From the NCBI GenBank assembly GCA_037501455.1, contig CM074865.1, positions 34,454,501 to 34,518,500 of the forward strand: 64,000 nucleotides of DNA, read 5' to 3'. Below are positions 45,101 to 57,926 of the stretch, in pieces. The stretch is from Lantana camara. Taxonomy: Eukaryota; Streptophyta; Magnoliopsida; Lamiales; Verbenaceae. The notes under the pieces are model-generated. The model worked only from the letters and a program-made list of their open reading frames with translations. It was not told where the DNA came from and did no database searches. The position numbers and the translations under genes are program-made. Position 1 is the stretch's first letter. Every line of letters starts with the position of its first letter.

Positions 45101-47045
45101 CAAAACTTACCATAACGGTGACAGGTTCAAAACATTCATGACACGTGCATCATACGTCATTTTGAATTATTTTTACTCTTCCTTAATTATACGCGTTGTG
45201 CATCTCTATTTGCCCTGATTGCCCTAATGTGTTGCATAATTAAATGGTACGTGCATTGGCATTTTAACCCATCATGCATTGTACAGTGTTTACTTGATAT
45301 GAATTTTTTCCTCCAAACGCATTTGTCATATGTTACTTCAACCGAGTCATTGTTGAATCAAGGTAAGAAGAATTTTAGATTGTAGAGTTTGAGGAAGGAA
45401 AAAGGAAATACCAAGGCTCGCGAAAGTAGAATTGGATTTGCACAAAGGAAATAGATTGTTCTCTCTACGGATCACTCCAAACTGAATATAACCACTTTCA
45501 CCATACAAATAACTTAGCTAGGATACCGAGGGAGCTAAGTTGAGAAGTAATAGAACGAGTTCAGGGAATTGGGATAGAAGTTTTTAAGGGGGGAGAGCAT
45601 GACCGGAAGATGATTTAAAATTCTTTAATGTGCCCAAGTGGATCGCTACTAGAAGGAACAATGGAAATGCAAGAGTAACAACGACATAAATAAGTACTTT
45701 GGAAGATGAAAATACCCATACAAGGAATGGTCGAGAATCGAATCGACAATATGGATACAAGTCTACCTTATTGGTTTTACTATGGGACCTATACAAACTC
45801 AATCTCCCAAGATCGACAAAGATAAAGTTTCTAACAGGACAGAGGAAAGAATAAGTGGCTGAGAGATGAAGATATAGATTTGAGGAGTTCTTTGGGATTT
45901 GAAATAATAAGGCCGAGTACGGATAGATCGAGTATAATTTTGAATTTTCGATGTGAGCTATTTGATGATAGAGCTATGGAGGATTTATAAGAATTGGTAA
46001 GCAAGGTAGTGAACAAGAGAACTCGAGTCAATCTCTATACTTAACAACTGATAAAGTTAGAACCAATTTAACCATGGGCTTTGAAAGTAGAATAACTTGG
46101 AAAGCTCATAACATGAATAAGATGGAATATTAGCTCGTCAATCATTCTTCTATGATGAGCTGGGAATGTTAATAAGATTTCAGGTTATGTCCAAACTGTT
46201 AGGGACAAACTCGAGTAGCCGAGGAAGGCGTATGTGATTCATGGTGAAGAATGAGTTAATTGGATTAAGATCAAGAGACTTCTAAGATTGGGACTTCGGA
46301 CCGTGGTATTTAATAAGGATAAGAGAATTAATTACGGGACTCAAGATCGTAAAGTTTGGTAGAGAAAGGAAATGGATCAAGGATGGGACCGAGTGGTTAT
46401 TCTAATATCGACACATCGTGCAATCTTAAAGCTTGCCACTACGAGCAAAGGAACCTTCAACAAAGAAATCAAGTAGATATCCGATTCACTACAATGAAAA
46501 ACCTCCAAACAATGGTGAACGGTACATTAACGATACATATCACGTGCATCATGCATTCCTTAATTCCTGTTGTGTGTAATCGCTTGTTAGTTCCTTTTGG
46601 AGTGAGCGAGTGCCTTAGTAACACGGTAAGATAAGGGTCGTGCCGTGCAACGGACTTTACAACGGGTCTTTGGAGACCTTATTTAGAAGCTAATAGTTGT
46701 TCAAGAAACCAACTTCAATCCGTGAAGTTGATGAGTTGATAGAAGACCCGTTTGGGGATTGGAGAACGAGTGATGGAGGTTCGTTAACTAATCCACTCGT
46801 GATGCCGAGTTGTGGGATGGTTTGGATGGACTCAAACGGTGGGAGTTGAATCTTTTATGACCCTCCTATCGTGCGAGACGTTCTGACTACTCATAATCGG
46901 ATCAAGTTCGTGAGCAGCTTGAAGTGAAGACCCTTCTCTGAACTAATTCCTTCCGGATGTCGCGAACCCCGCGTGGGATGAACACGGAGAGGTTTTGCTT
47001 AGAGTCCAGTACTCGAGGCAGTGGACCTGAGGACAGGTCCTTCTT
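45101..47045 (+). other. E6 internal region, 3' part, no recognisable gene
   Basis: No ORF has domain support. The end (GACCTGAGGACAGGTCCTTCTTAAGG) resembles the pol/PPT junction of E2 (CTGAGGACAGATTCTCTTTAAGG), so this is decayed pol. A CACGTGCATCAT phrase occurs twice (about 45142 and 46541). Confidence 0.5.
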
Positions 47046-47058
47046 AAGGGGGAGAGGT
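47046..47058 (+). other. E6 polypurine tract
   Basis: AAGGGGGAGAGGT lies directly before the 3' LTR start TGTGACACCCC. Confidence 0.87.
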
Positions 47059-47340
47059 TGTGACACCCCAATTTTCCGGCAAGCTAGGTACGACGTCGCG
47101 AGAGAGTTTAATTCAGTAATTATGTGATTTATGTGACATCACATGCCAACGTGTCAACGTGTAATTTTATTATGTGTGCATTAGAATTTATTAAATGTAC
47201 TTGGACTCAATTGTCCAATAATTGATCGTTAGGAACCTAATTATAATTAGGGTGTTTTGGGGCCTTCGTGGCTACCATGAGCTCGGGAATTCGAATTCGA
47301 ATTCTAACCTTACCATTGAGTTTGTTTCGGTGATTCAGAT
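47059..47340 (+). repeat. E6 3' LTR, first segment
   Basis: This starts TGTGACACCCCAATTTTCCGG and is interrupted after CAGAT at 47340 by a nested LTR. It resumes at 51109. The region around the break (ATTCAGAT then TCAATGAATTAACC) is alignable, when joined, with 47963-48000 of the nested LTR itself (ATTCAGGTTCAATAAACATAACC). The two LTRs are therefore related and the break is a true insertion. Confidence 0.88.
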
Positions 47341-50300
47341 TGTAACGCCCCAACTTTTCATATTTTAATATGACGTATGTGTTTATTAATTTGCGTGAAT
47401 TAATTGAATATAAGTGTTTTCTATATTTAAATTTCTTTATTTAAATGTAAATATGTGATTAGTTGAAATATATGCAAAAATTGAATTGGAATTAATATGA
47501 ATAACTTGTGTGCTCCTTAATTGCGCGTTTAAATTATTTAATTGCTTAATTAATCATTTTTGCTAATTATTAATTGTAATCTTCATTAATTTTCCATTAT
47601 ATGCATTTCGTATATATTTAATAAATATTTTAAATGGATTCTTAAATTTTATTTAAGTTTTGAAACTATATGAATTCTTGGTCGTTTTGCATTTACGTGA
47701 CAAGTTGCACGTCGTTAATGTATGAAATGAAGTCAAAATTTGGTGGAAATTTAGTATGTTGTAGATATGTGTGTCATGAATATGTACGTAGGCTCGTTTT
47801 AAATTTTTGGATTTGTTTGATTGCGTTTTAAATTTATTTGGCATGTTTGGAAACAAACCGGGGGCTAACGAGCACTTAGTGCACCCTTGGTTCCGTATGT
47901 GATATCTTGAGCTAGGGAACTCGGAATCGAGTTCTGTTAACTTCGTTGAACTTGTAACGAAAATTCAGGTTCAATAAACATAACCTCATATTTTTCTAAG
48001 ATCATTTGAACCCCCGAAATTCAATCGAAAATCGTAACGAACGTAAAAATGCCACATTTTACAAAAAGAGCCATAACTTGTCCAAACCTTGACCAAATTA
48101 ACCATGGTTGGAGGCTATGGAACCCTAGTTAAGCCCACTATCTGACCCTTATCCCCCTCAACCGAACCAATACTCACAAATAAGAGAAATATCAGCCCCA
48201 ATCCTCTGCTCCAGTTTCATCCCGTCACCATGCCCAACCTTGGAGATTCAAGCTCAAATCTCCTCCAAACTTCATCCAATCCACAAGGTAAGTTTAGGGT
48301 TGTAATATACATTCAATATGTGTCATTTTAAACCATGTTTCCATGAATTTGAGCTGGTATACTTGCAGATATGAGGATATGCATAAATAGTTAGGTTTTG
48401 AAGTCATATGTTGATCTCTCTCATTCTTTGATGATTTAAGTCGATTCCAAGCATGAATATGATTGTTTGAACTTCTTCTTTACCTTCATGATCCTGTATT
48501 TTATGTTGGTTAAGTGTTTAATGAGTTTCCATGGATGGAACTTTGATGAAATTTCATGAGTTGATCTTCTTCTTCCCTTCCTCACGTTTGATCATTTGGA
48601 GAGCATGTTTGGGTGTTAATCTAGAGTCGTTTTACTGCACATTTATTGTCATTTCTTACCTGAGTATGTTGGTTAAATCTTGGCCTCATTACTGCCCTGT
48701 TTCTTGCTGCGTTCTGCTCCAGATTGAGCAGGTCGCGGCCGCGATCGGACCAAGAACAATCTTGGTCGCGGCCGCGACTCGTGTGTATGTACTTTGGTTG
48801 CGTCTCTCAGGTCGCGCCCGCGACCTGATCCTTGTGTATTTCATGTCACGGCCAACACCCCATTTTTGCCATGTTTCGAGTTCTTGGATTAATTGCTCAA
48901 AAAATTCGAAAATTGCATGGATAGCGGCCGCTACCATTTCATGAAGGAAATGGGTCGCGGCCGCGACCCTCCCACTTTCTGCATGAAATTTCTGATTTCA
49001 AACGTGAAATGCATGACTTCTTTGGCTTGTTTTTGGTTCAATCACTTCATTAACATGTCATTTAATGTGTTATCTATAGTGTTATGAAGTTTCATGATCT
49101 TTCGTGGAGTAACTTCCGAGTTATGCTCTAAAGTGTCTTTCTTCCTTCACATGTGCGCATGCATGGGTCTTTTGCTTACAAGATGAACCCTAATTGCTTC
49201 TTATTTCTATTTTATGACTTGTATGATATTTATACATGTTACATGACGTGTTATGCTTGTTATTTGGAATTCTTGGATTGCTTTGGCTTGATACATGAAA
49301 GATATGAACTTAAACGAATCTAAATGATACATGTATGCCTTAATACTTCATATTTGAACCCTAAGTGACATCTTGCTTCTTTTATTAATTTATATGAATT
49401 GTATACATGGTATAATATGTATTATGTGTATCATTTGAATTCCTTGCCTTAGTACCATAACTTATGCATTCATAATCTATGTTTTTCCGATCATATATGG
49501 CTTATGGTTAGATTTGATACAAAATATGAGAGATATGAAACGTATGAATATGAAACCATCATATATTAAACATTTTGAATGAATTCCTTGATTATATGAC
49601 CTCATCACATGATTTATGTTTTTATGCATCCCATATCATGTGCATAACATACCGTGCGTCTATGTGGTTTCATATCGAGTCAATTCTCACGAGTACATCT
49701 TGTTCCTTCTCTTCTACAGTTTGTTTCCAGGGCGGAGACTTCCGATCTGATTATGCACCTGCATTGCTTATGCTTTATGTCTCTTGGTTTTCCAGGTGAG
49801 GGTGTTTTCGTTCTAGTTATATATTAAACCCTACCACCTTATGTGGCAATTTTGGCCAAAATCCTAATGTATATTTACGTACGGTTTTCAAATGAATTTA
49901 TCGAGTAAATATTTTCACAAGGATTACAGAATATGATATGTTTCTTATGAATCAAATGTTTTGGCGAGATTATGCATGCATGTTATGTTCACGGGCCCAG
50001 GAATTTAGTACATGTGGCTATCCGGGGAGGCAAGGGCCGACGGTGATCCCACGTGTTGATTCCACTTATGCTCAACGACGAAACGGATCTCGTTAGGAGT
50101 TTTGACGAGAAAATGCTAGTCGGGCAATGCGGACTCATGAACGTCATTGCCATTATGTATGAGGTGGTCGGGTCTTGCAAGCCCGTCCACCGCCAGAGGA
50201 AGAAGGTTGGAACTTATTTTATGACTATGATTATGTTATGATTGTTATGCACCGTGCGGGAAGGCCGGGATACGGATTGCCCAAACGACTATGTCTTATG

Positions 50301-51108
50301 TTATGTTATATGATTTGTATATATTATAATATATTGCATGATCACATATTTCAAGTATTAATGATATTTGCTGTACACGGTCGGAGTTTGGTTGGAGATT
50401 ATGCACGCTCACTCGCCGAGCCTTATTAATTATGTATGAATTATGAACTGTATGAATTTAATATGATTTAGTTGTAATGTCCGGGCATTGCTAGTTATCT
50501 TTTAGCCCTTCTCGGGAACTAACTTTAAATAAAACTTTGCTCGGGATTTATGACTTGCATGTGCATGTTTTTATATATTTATACCGCTCCTGCTCACTCA
50601 GTCTTCTAGAGACTGACCCTCTCCCTTCCCAATCTTTTAGTGCGCAGGTTTGGCGTTGGAGTTTCGAGCTAGGCGGAGTCGTGTTGAGTCTTTGAGTCGG
50701 TCAGGTTAACTTAGAAGAGTCTCTACACTCGCATATGTATTTAGATTGTATATGGTTCGACTTTGTAAGATTATGCATTTGAATCTTTATGTAGTTGTTT
50801 AATGAATTGCCTTACCGGGCGTTGTTATGATTTTAAAAAGAGGCCTGAGGAGCCCAAGTCTGCCTGTGGGTCGTGTGTTTAATTTCTACAGGCCCGTGGC
50901 CAATGCATGTGTTTGGATTTTAGTTTTCCACTGCATTATGTTTTGTTAGTTGGTAATAATTGCAGGGTCTACGTTCCGCCTAGCTTAGGAGGTTTGTTTT
51001 GTTTGTCTCCTGTTCGCTATGGTTTGATATGGGTGCAGACTTCCCATTTCGTTACTCGTGTTGAACCATAGTGCGGGGGATGTGGTGCCTCATGTGCGGG
51101 GTGCTACA
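47341..51108 (+). repeat. Nested solo LTR inside the E6 3' LTR (3.77 kb)
   Basis: This begins TGTAACGCCCCAAC and ends GGGGTGCTACA, with no internal region. The flanks CAGAT (47336-47340) and CGGAT (51109-51113) look like a 5-bp target duplication with one change. It contains the palindrome array at 48731-48969 and the conserved LTR module around 49725-49830. Open frames at 48531-48944 (both strands) arise from the GC-rich array. The same LTR end at the same junction is present in the E6 5' LTR (40841/40842). Confidence 0.87.
48731..48969. repeat. Palindrome array in nested LTR (GTCGCGGCCGCGAC type)
   Basis: There are five GC-rich palindromes. They are GGTCGCGGCCGCGATC (48731-48746, near-perfect), GTCGCGGCCGCGAC (48765-48778, perfect) and CAGGTCGCG/CGCGACCTG around CC (48808-48827, perfect stems). 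The last two are TAGCGGCCGCTA (48922-48933) and GGGTCGCGGCCGCGACCC (48952-48969), both perfect. Four contain the GCGGCCGC octamer. Surrounding LTR sequence is AT-rich. Confidence 0.85.
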
Positions 51109-51507
51109 CGGATTCAATGAATTAACCTTTTTAATTTTCTAAAGCCATTTGATACCCCTACCGTTTTAAAATCCGATCCGAGTGGACCGGATCCATTTAG
51201 ACCCGACCCTTTAACCCGACCCGTTTAACTCAGCCCCAAAAAAGAGCCAAGTTCATCTCTCTCCCTCATTTCACGTACAAATAAGGAAGAGGAAGAGGAA
51301 GAGAAGCAAACATCCCCTTTTGGCCATAAGCCCTTTGAGCTCGGGTTCTCAAGATCCAACCGTCCGATCAACGACCTAAGGTAACCATTGTATTCTTCTC
51401 GTTACGTGCTTTAATTCTACGTATATCTTGCAACTTGAATCCTTGCCTAAGTGCCTCTTTGGGGAAGATGATGAATATTGACTTTTATATAAAAAACTTG
51501 ATCTATG
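51109..51507 (+). repeat. E6 3' LTR, second segment
   Basis: This continues E6's LTR after the nested LTR and matches 40842-41236 closely. It is cut at 51507 by insertion of C after CTATG; the matching uninterrupted site in the 5' LTR reads GATCTATGCCTTAATTC (about 41231). The rest of the LTR should lie right of the window. Confidence 0.9.
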
Positions 51508-53452
51508 TGTTGGAAAACACGAATCAGAAAGCAGCGGAATTTAAAAATTTTTCCAACAAAAGGACCTTGAACTCGCAATCGTGTAACCAAATTCGTAAAG
51601 ATAGAAAACTTACTTTTCTTTTTATTCTTTCTTGAAGCGTTTCAAGCCACCCAAGAACGCTCTTCTCGCGGCTTGATCCCCTCTCCTTGGTAAAGCTCGA
51701 ATCTTCAAACTTCTAACTTGAAGCCTCTAGAGAAAGTCCACCAACTTGATCACAATCTAACTAGTAAGGATGCTAGTTCTCTAGTTAGTGTTTAGGCTTA
51801 ACCTAGGGTTTAATTTAATCTTGGAGAAAGGAAGGTGTTCAACACATGAACCAAGAATTGTCAATTAGCTCTAAGGGGAGCTCGAGCTCCCTTATATATA
51901 GGAGGGAAGTGGCCGAAAATTCCTAGTCCTTTATGGGCTAGGATTTTGGTCTCTCTCTCTCCTATTACTTGATCATCAAGTAATTTGACTTTGACTTTGA
52001 ATTCTAATTCAAATCAACTTTCAAAAGAGCTAAAAATATCCAAACTATTTTTGGATAATTTTATACTTTATTTATTTAAAATAAATAACTTATTTTATCT
52101 AATTAATTAATTCATAATTAATTAACTAGATTATTTTTCTCCAAAATAAGACTTTCCTTTTAATTCAAAATTAAACCAGAGTCTATTAAATAATTAACAC
52201 ATTTAATTATTTAATATATATCATATATATACATATACACGTGTGAGGCACGTGTCCCAAGGACACGTGCTCCTCACGTGACCCACACGTGTGATTTCAC
52301 ACGTGTGGAACCCTTTAGGCCCGATTAACTCGTTTAATCATTTTCAAGCCTCAACTCATGTAACCAAGTTATTGTGTGTGACCCTCTAGGTTCTCAATTC
52401 AATTAGCAGTGACCCTAATTAATTAATTCACTAATTAATTAATCAGTCCACAGATTAAACGACCATAGTCTAGCAACAGGTGTTTAACCCCTAGCTGAAT
52501 TGGAATGTTCGGATTCGACAGAACCTTTAAGTCATTGATTCATGTGAGATACAATCCTCCTACTTACTATCTCTCAACCAAGATCTAGGGCAAGGGAATA
52601 ATCAGAACCCTAATAATCCGGTCTTAAAGCTAAGTGCATTTCATATCCATTTGATCTCAATCCAAGAAACCCTTTTCTTGATGTCTTGATCTACTGCCTT
52701 GGCCAAGGACTCCATATGGCATATGAATGACTTACACAATAAGAGATCACCTTGCAAATGCAAGTGTAGGTCCTTTCTTGATTCTCATTCACTTTCATGA
52801 ATCACTTGTGCAACCCCAGCATAAGCCTTGAATCAGTTGTCTAAGGCGACACCCTTTAAAGCTTATACCTAAGACTACAGAGTTAACTCATAAAGTGACA
52901 ACGAACCTCAAGTCTAAGGATCACTTAATCACATCAATGACTCGTGAGATATTTCCTAATCTGGAAGTTTCCATTTCCTGAAATATAAACTTCCTTTCCC
53001 ATTTAGGAATCTTCTCACACGGGGCACCTCAGTGAACTTACTTATTAAAGTAAGCACCCTCATGTATCACGCACGTATCAACTATACACTTTGCACCTCC
53101 ATGAAACAAGGTGGTCCTTCTTAAGGGCGTGATCCCACAAGCAAGCCTTAGAGGAGTCAGGTTGACACTCCCACTGTCTGTAGGACTCATCGGCTTGGAG
53201 TATTTTACTAATCATGACTTATGTGATATAGGGCTCGTTTCATGAACCATTTCACCTAAATGGTAGAGTCCTAAAGTCATCAGGATTAGGGGAGTTCTCA
53301 TACATGCACAGCTAAAGTAAACGCATACCGAACAAGAGCATATAAAGAAGTGTTGCCTAAATTCGTTATTTCATTCAAAGATTGTCTGTGATACCAGGAA
53401 AGTCCCAAAACGGATTATGAGTAATCGACTTTCTAGGGCACTATTCCTAACA
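51508..53452 (-). repeat. C 3' LTR (1.95 kb)
   Basis: This runs from TGTTGGAAAACAC to ATTCCTAACA. Compared with B it lacks a 327-bp block; the join reads GCGGCTTGATCCCC at about 51669, where B has two separate GCTTGA copies. Six G-boxes lie at 52238-52305 and a TATA-like TTATATATAGG at about 51892. Confidence 0.9.
52238..52305. promoter_or_regulatory. G-box cluster, C LTR
   Basis: CACGTG occurs at 52238, 52249, 52264, 52275, 52286 and 52300. Here the central inverted repeat reads CACGTGTCC/GGACACGTG, where B and D have GTGACACGTGTCAC units. The arms have changed together and remain complementary. Confidence 0.65.
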
Positions 53453-56400
53453 ATCTCCCACTTGCCCGTAAAAGCCATTTAGGTACTCTAAGTCCCATCT
53501 TCTCAAGATGCACTTTGAGAGCCTATTGACTTTGGGCATTTCCAAAGTGGATCTGCTATATTCTCTGCTGATGTGACCCTCTTGTTTACACATCTCTTAG
53601 GAAACACCTTTTCCTTATAAAGTGATTCGTAATCACGTGTTCAGTCTCTTGGTGAGGTCTTGGTTCTCTAACTTGAGCAACCATCCATTTTATCATACAA
53701 TATGATAAAGGAGTTGTTTCATGCTAGGAACTTCATCTAACCAGTTAGATGGAGTTTCTTACCCAAACACTTAACTTAGCGTTATATAATACGACTAAGT
53801 TCTCAACTACGATAGTCGAGTTTTGCAATGTCCGTCCTTGGAACCCCTTTCCAACACATTGTATTACCATTCTGGTAGAAGTCGTATCCTTTCAATGATT
53901 TCATAATCATCTATGTTTGATGAACGGTTACATCAAATATCCTTCTAACAACAAGATCTTTTGGGCTCTGTAAATTAATACATATCCTCATTTCTTCTCA
54001 AGTACTCTGAGGACATCCTTTACAGAAATCTAATGACCTTCTCTAAGGTCATATTAGATTCGGCCTACTACGCTTAGTGTTGCGCTATATCTAATTTAGT
54101 ACATAACTTTTCATATATTATGCACCCTTTCACTTAAAGGGATTTTGGACATTCTAACTTTCTTAAAGTTATCTTAGGACATATACTCTTCAAAAGAGAT
54201 GTTCCATTGTCCATACTAAACTCCTTTTAGTATTATGGTTATGTACTCGTTTTGTGATAATCCTTTTATTCTCTTAGATCTATCTTCTATAGATCTGAAT
54301 GTCGAGAATATAGGATAATCACTAAGATCTTTCATGTCAAATTGTTTCTTAAACAAGAATTGGTAACTTTCACGTCATCCTTGACATTCCTAATGAGAAG
54401 GATGTCGTTTTTCTAAAGAACCAAAAATCGACTCTTACATCACTAACTTTCTTATGTACACTTTTGAGACTTATTCGACTTCCATCTGTGTCAAACGATT
54501 TGACTATCCTATGAAATCGAATTGTCTAACTCCTAGAAGCCTTTATCAATCCACAGATTGACTTTAGGGATTTGCATACCTTATGTATACTCCCACTGAG
54601 TATGAGATTTATAGAAATACCTTATTTCAGTCTCTTTCAATCTCATATTTGAACAAGATAGTTCTCATATTCATTTATCATATCTCATAGTCAGAATATG
54701 AGGATGTGGTAAACATAATCCAAATGGACTTTTGCATTTCAATCGTCAAGAAGGTTGTAATGCTTTCCATTTACTCGAAGCTCCACGAGCTTGATCCTAT
54801 CAGGTGGATCAACCAAGGTCAAAACTTGGTTTAAGTATATGGAATCCATATTAGATTTCAAGGCTTACTTATACTACTCAGATTCCAAATCTGACAGCGT
54901 CTCCTCTTCAAGTAATTCCTTGGTTATCTAGGAAAGCGTTCTAAACACGTCTTAAGAGAAGGGTTTCACACGTGTACATACTCTAAAATTTGGCTAAATT
55001 TTATCAGATGGGCTCGTTTCTTCTATATGTGGCGTGGATATTTATCCTCAAATTTCTTTGAGGTCTGCTTGCTTGTCTTTCTTCTTCTATAGGAACGATT
55101 CCTTAAGAAAGATACATTCCTTGAGACAAACAACCTTTGTCTAAGGGAATTACAGAAGCGATATTCAATATCGTTGTATAAACTTGAACTCATTTCAAAC
55201 TTATCTCCCACTATCCTCTTCACTTAAGAGGATTCTACTAAATTCTTGGATAAGAATAATTAGGGAATTTAATATGCCACATTGCATAGTGCCACTTAAG
55301 GACTGATTTTGGAAGGTACTAAATTCAAAATCTCTAACTGCATATTCTGGGAGTTTATCCCTAGAATGATTATAAGTCAGTAAAGCTTGCTATGGAATGG
55401 ACCATGTTGCATTAGGTTTCATTCCCTCATTCAGAAACACTAAGGTGTTCTCGAATTAGTTTACTGAGAGATAATCCTATTATCTCTAAGATGACTAAGG
55501 AATTAGTTACTAAGATATTGGCTATCTCGATCATATCGATTTACCTATAACTTATGACTACTTCGGTTCCTAACCTCCTTTTGAAATTCCAAGAATTTCA
55601 TATAAGTTTCGAATTTGTACTTTAACAAGTACATTCATTCATAATGATTAAACTGGCGATTGTATCTAGTGCTTACATTAAGCATCTTACACTCATCAGC
55701 ATGGATCGAAATCCACTATAATTTTGGAACGTTCCATGTTTCGCCTAAACAATGTTCCGGGAACGTTTTTCCCTTTGAGATAAGATTCACAGGAAGTCAA
55801 CTCTATAGGTTCATTTTCGAAAAAATGATCCTAAGATGTCTAACTTGCTAATCCTTTTATATCTCAACGTTCCAAAGTAAATCGAAGCTTTGTCATCTCA
55901 CTTACTTTTGTTATCTCGTTGTATGTTCAGAACATTAGTGCCTTGAGTCTTTGCACAACGGATTATGCAGAATTGACTGAAGACTAGTGAATTCTATTCC
56001 TAGTAGAATTACTAAATGAGGTAACATTTCAGAGTACTCATACTCTTCGCAGTTCCCTTTCAAAGTCCTTATTTGCTACCATAGAAGCAAACGTCCTATT
56101 TGATCTCTAGTGTCTTTTGGGCGCACCCTTTACATGCCCCTCCATTGGGCTCTTAAGGGTTTCTTCTTCTTTAGGCGTTCAAGCCTTTAACTTAGGGAGT
56201 TTAGAAGAAGAATTAACCATCTCAACCTTTTATTCCTTCTCAAGGATGCTCTCAACCATTATCAACTAAATGATTAACTATGCTACATTAGCATCATTCT
56301 AGTTGAGCATAAAGGGTTTGAATGATGGTGGAAGCAATGTAAGCAATCAGTGCATTGAGAACTCTTTTCTCAGTTAATGATCGAGACCGCAAGATCTTCA

Positions 56401-57926
56401 AATAAGATCTTTAGACCTTGTTCATGTGCACTTGTTTCCTCATTTGGAATATTGAATGATTCCACAATGTTATACCTTGTAACATTTTTATGAGGTGGTT
56501 CAATTGCTCTTAAGTGGTTTGGAGAAATTCATTCACCTCAGATTGCTTCTCTTTTGGCCCGGGTCGAATTTTCATAATTGAAAACTTCGCCCTTTAGAGA
56601 ACACCTTTCTCTATTCGGAATCTAAAACGAATTTTAGGATCCAAAGCCAATTTAGAGTTAGTTAGGACTTAGTCAACTCTTTTGACTTAAGGATGGATAC
56701 GAATGGGTTTGCATTTCATATTGTAGAGAATCACAGAACTACAACCTAAATGCTAAGCAGAGAACTAGGTGAGCATGCTGAATTATAACGATATACAAAA
56801 GATAAGGTCTTTAATCTAATGTAGCTCCCACTGTTTTTAAAAGATCTATAATTCCCAAAGATCTAAGAGGAACACGTTTCCCAATGGGTACTAAGATCCC
56901 AAGCATTTTACCTCGAACCCACGACTCGCGGACATTCTAAGTAAGAACCCTAGGTAGGTACAACTTACCAATTCTAACACCTTTAGAACTCTTAGTAATT
57001 GTTTTTGCATCACCTATCTTTCAATATGGACCCACGACTCGTGCGACATCCATATTTACTTAGGCGTTAAGCTAGACCCATCAATCATAAGATCATGACC
57101 AAAACTTAGTTCGAACGACCCACGACTCGCGGACATCGCCCTTGCTAAAATCGACCATGAAATATTGATCATTTAAAATGATCAATTAGGTAACTAAGAA
57201 CTAATAAGCTCCACTAGCTATCCCACGACTCGCGGACAATAACTCGCTTTACTTACTAAACTTAAAACCTATTGATGGAATGCTAGGAATTTAATTCAAA
57301 ATTTACATCTCGAATTAAACACCTATTTGTTCGAAATTAGCTTAATATTTAAGGGGAATTTTCGAATCAACCGGAGAGTTGTCCGGTTCGACCTCACCAA
57401 CATATATGTTATCCAATTTTATTAGTCTTGATTAATGCAAGTACACTTAAATGCATTTCAAACAAGCACATAAACAGATAACATGTCCTAGCATGATACT
57501 AACATGTAATGATCATGGGTTCTACCTATCTTATGCGTGATATGTGGGAGCCACTCCACAATCACAAGTTCTAACATACATGCCACATAAACAGTTCAAA
57601 TCACATAAGGGAAAGCGGTAACAAAATACGAGCCCTATCTCTATTACATTTAACAATTGAGATTCCCCTCCCTAACATTTTGAGGGGTCTTCACTTATGG
57701 CCTCCTTGTTACTTGAATGTGGTCCATCTTACTCCATGGGTGCATTGTCTCCAAAATGAAAATAAAACCTCACCACCTATCTCTACTCTCAAATTACAAT
57801 AAAAAGAAAAAGACATAAAGTAATAAGGCTCAATCTTCATATTGGCCTTAGACAATTACACGGGGCATACCCCGGCCTCAAAAACAGTAATATGGTAAGC
57901 CACATAATAAATCACATAACAGTACG
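53453..57926 (-). pseudogene. C internal region: decayed copia gag-pol
   Basis: This aligns throughout with 11046-15508 of B. The PPT is at 53453-53466, the RNase H and RT remnants at about 53467-54910 and the zinc-knuckle-like remnant near 56042-56090. The four spaced motifs begin at 56918, 57031, 57119 and 57222. There is no open frame longer than about 70 codons. The decay is shared with B and D. Confidence 0.7.

Larger units (their letters stand above)
51508..57926 (-). mobile_element. C: copia-derived element, 3' portion, interrupted by D
   Basis: This is the same family and strand as B. It comprises the 3' LTR and 4.47 kb of decayed internal sequence, cut at 57926 by D. The remaining 1.1 kb of internal sequence and the 5' LTR should lie right of the window. 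The flank CTATG (51503-51507) is the left copy of the expected target duplication. Confidence 0.88.

Noticed and set aside
48531..48944. 137-codon plus-strand frame and 82-codon minus-strand frame in the nested LTR
   Set aside because: They overlap on opposite strands through the palindrome array and lack any conserved motif; they are a by-product of the array.
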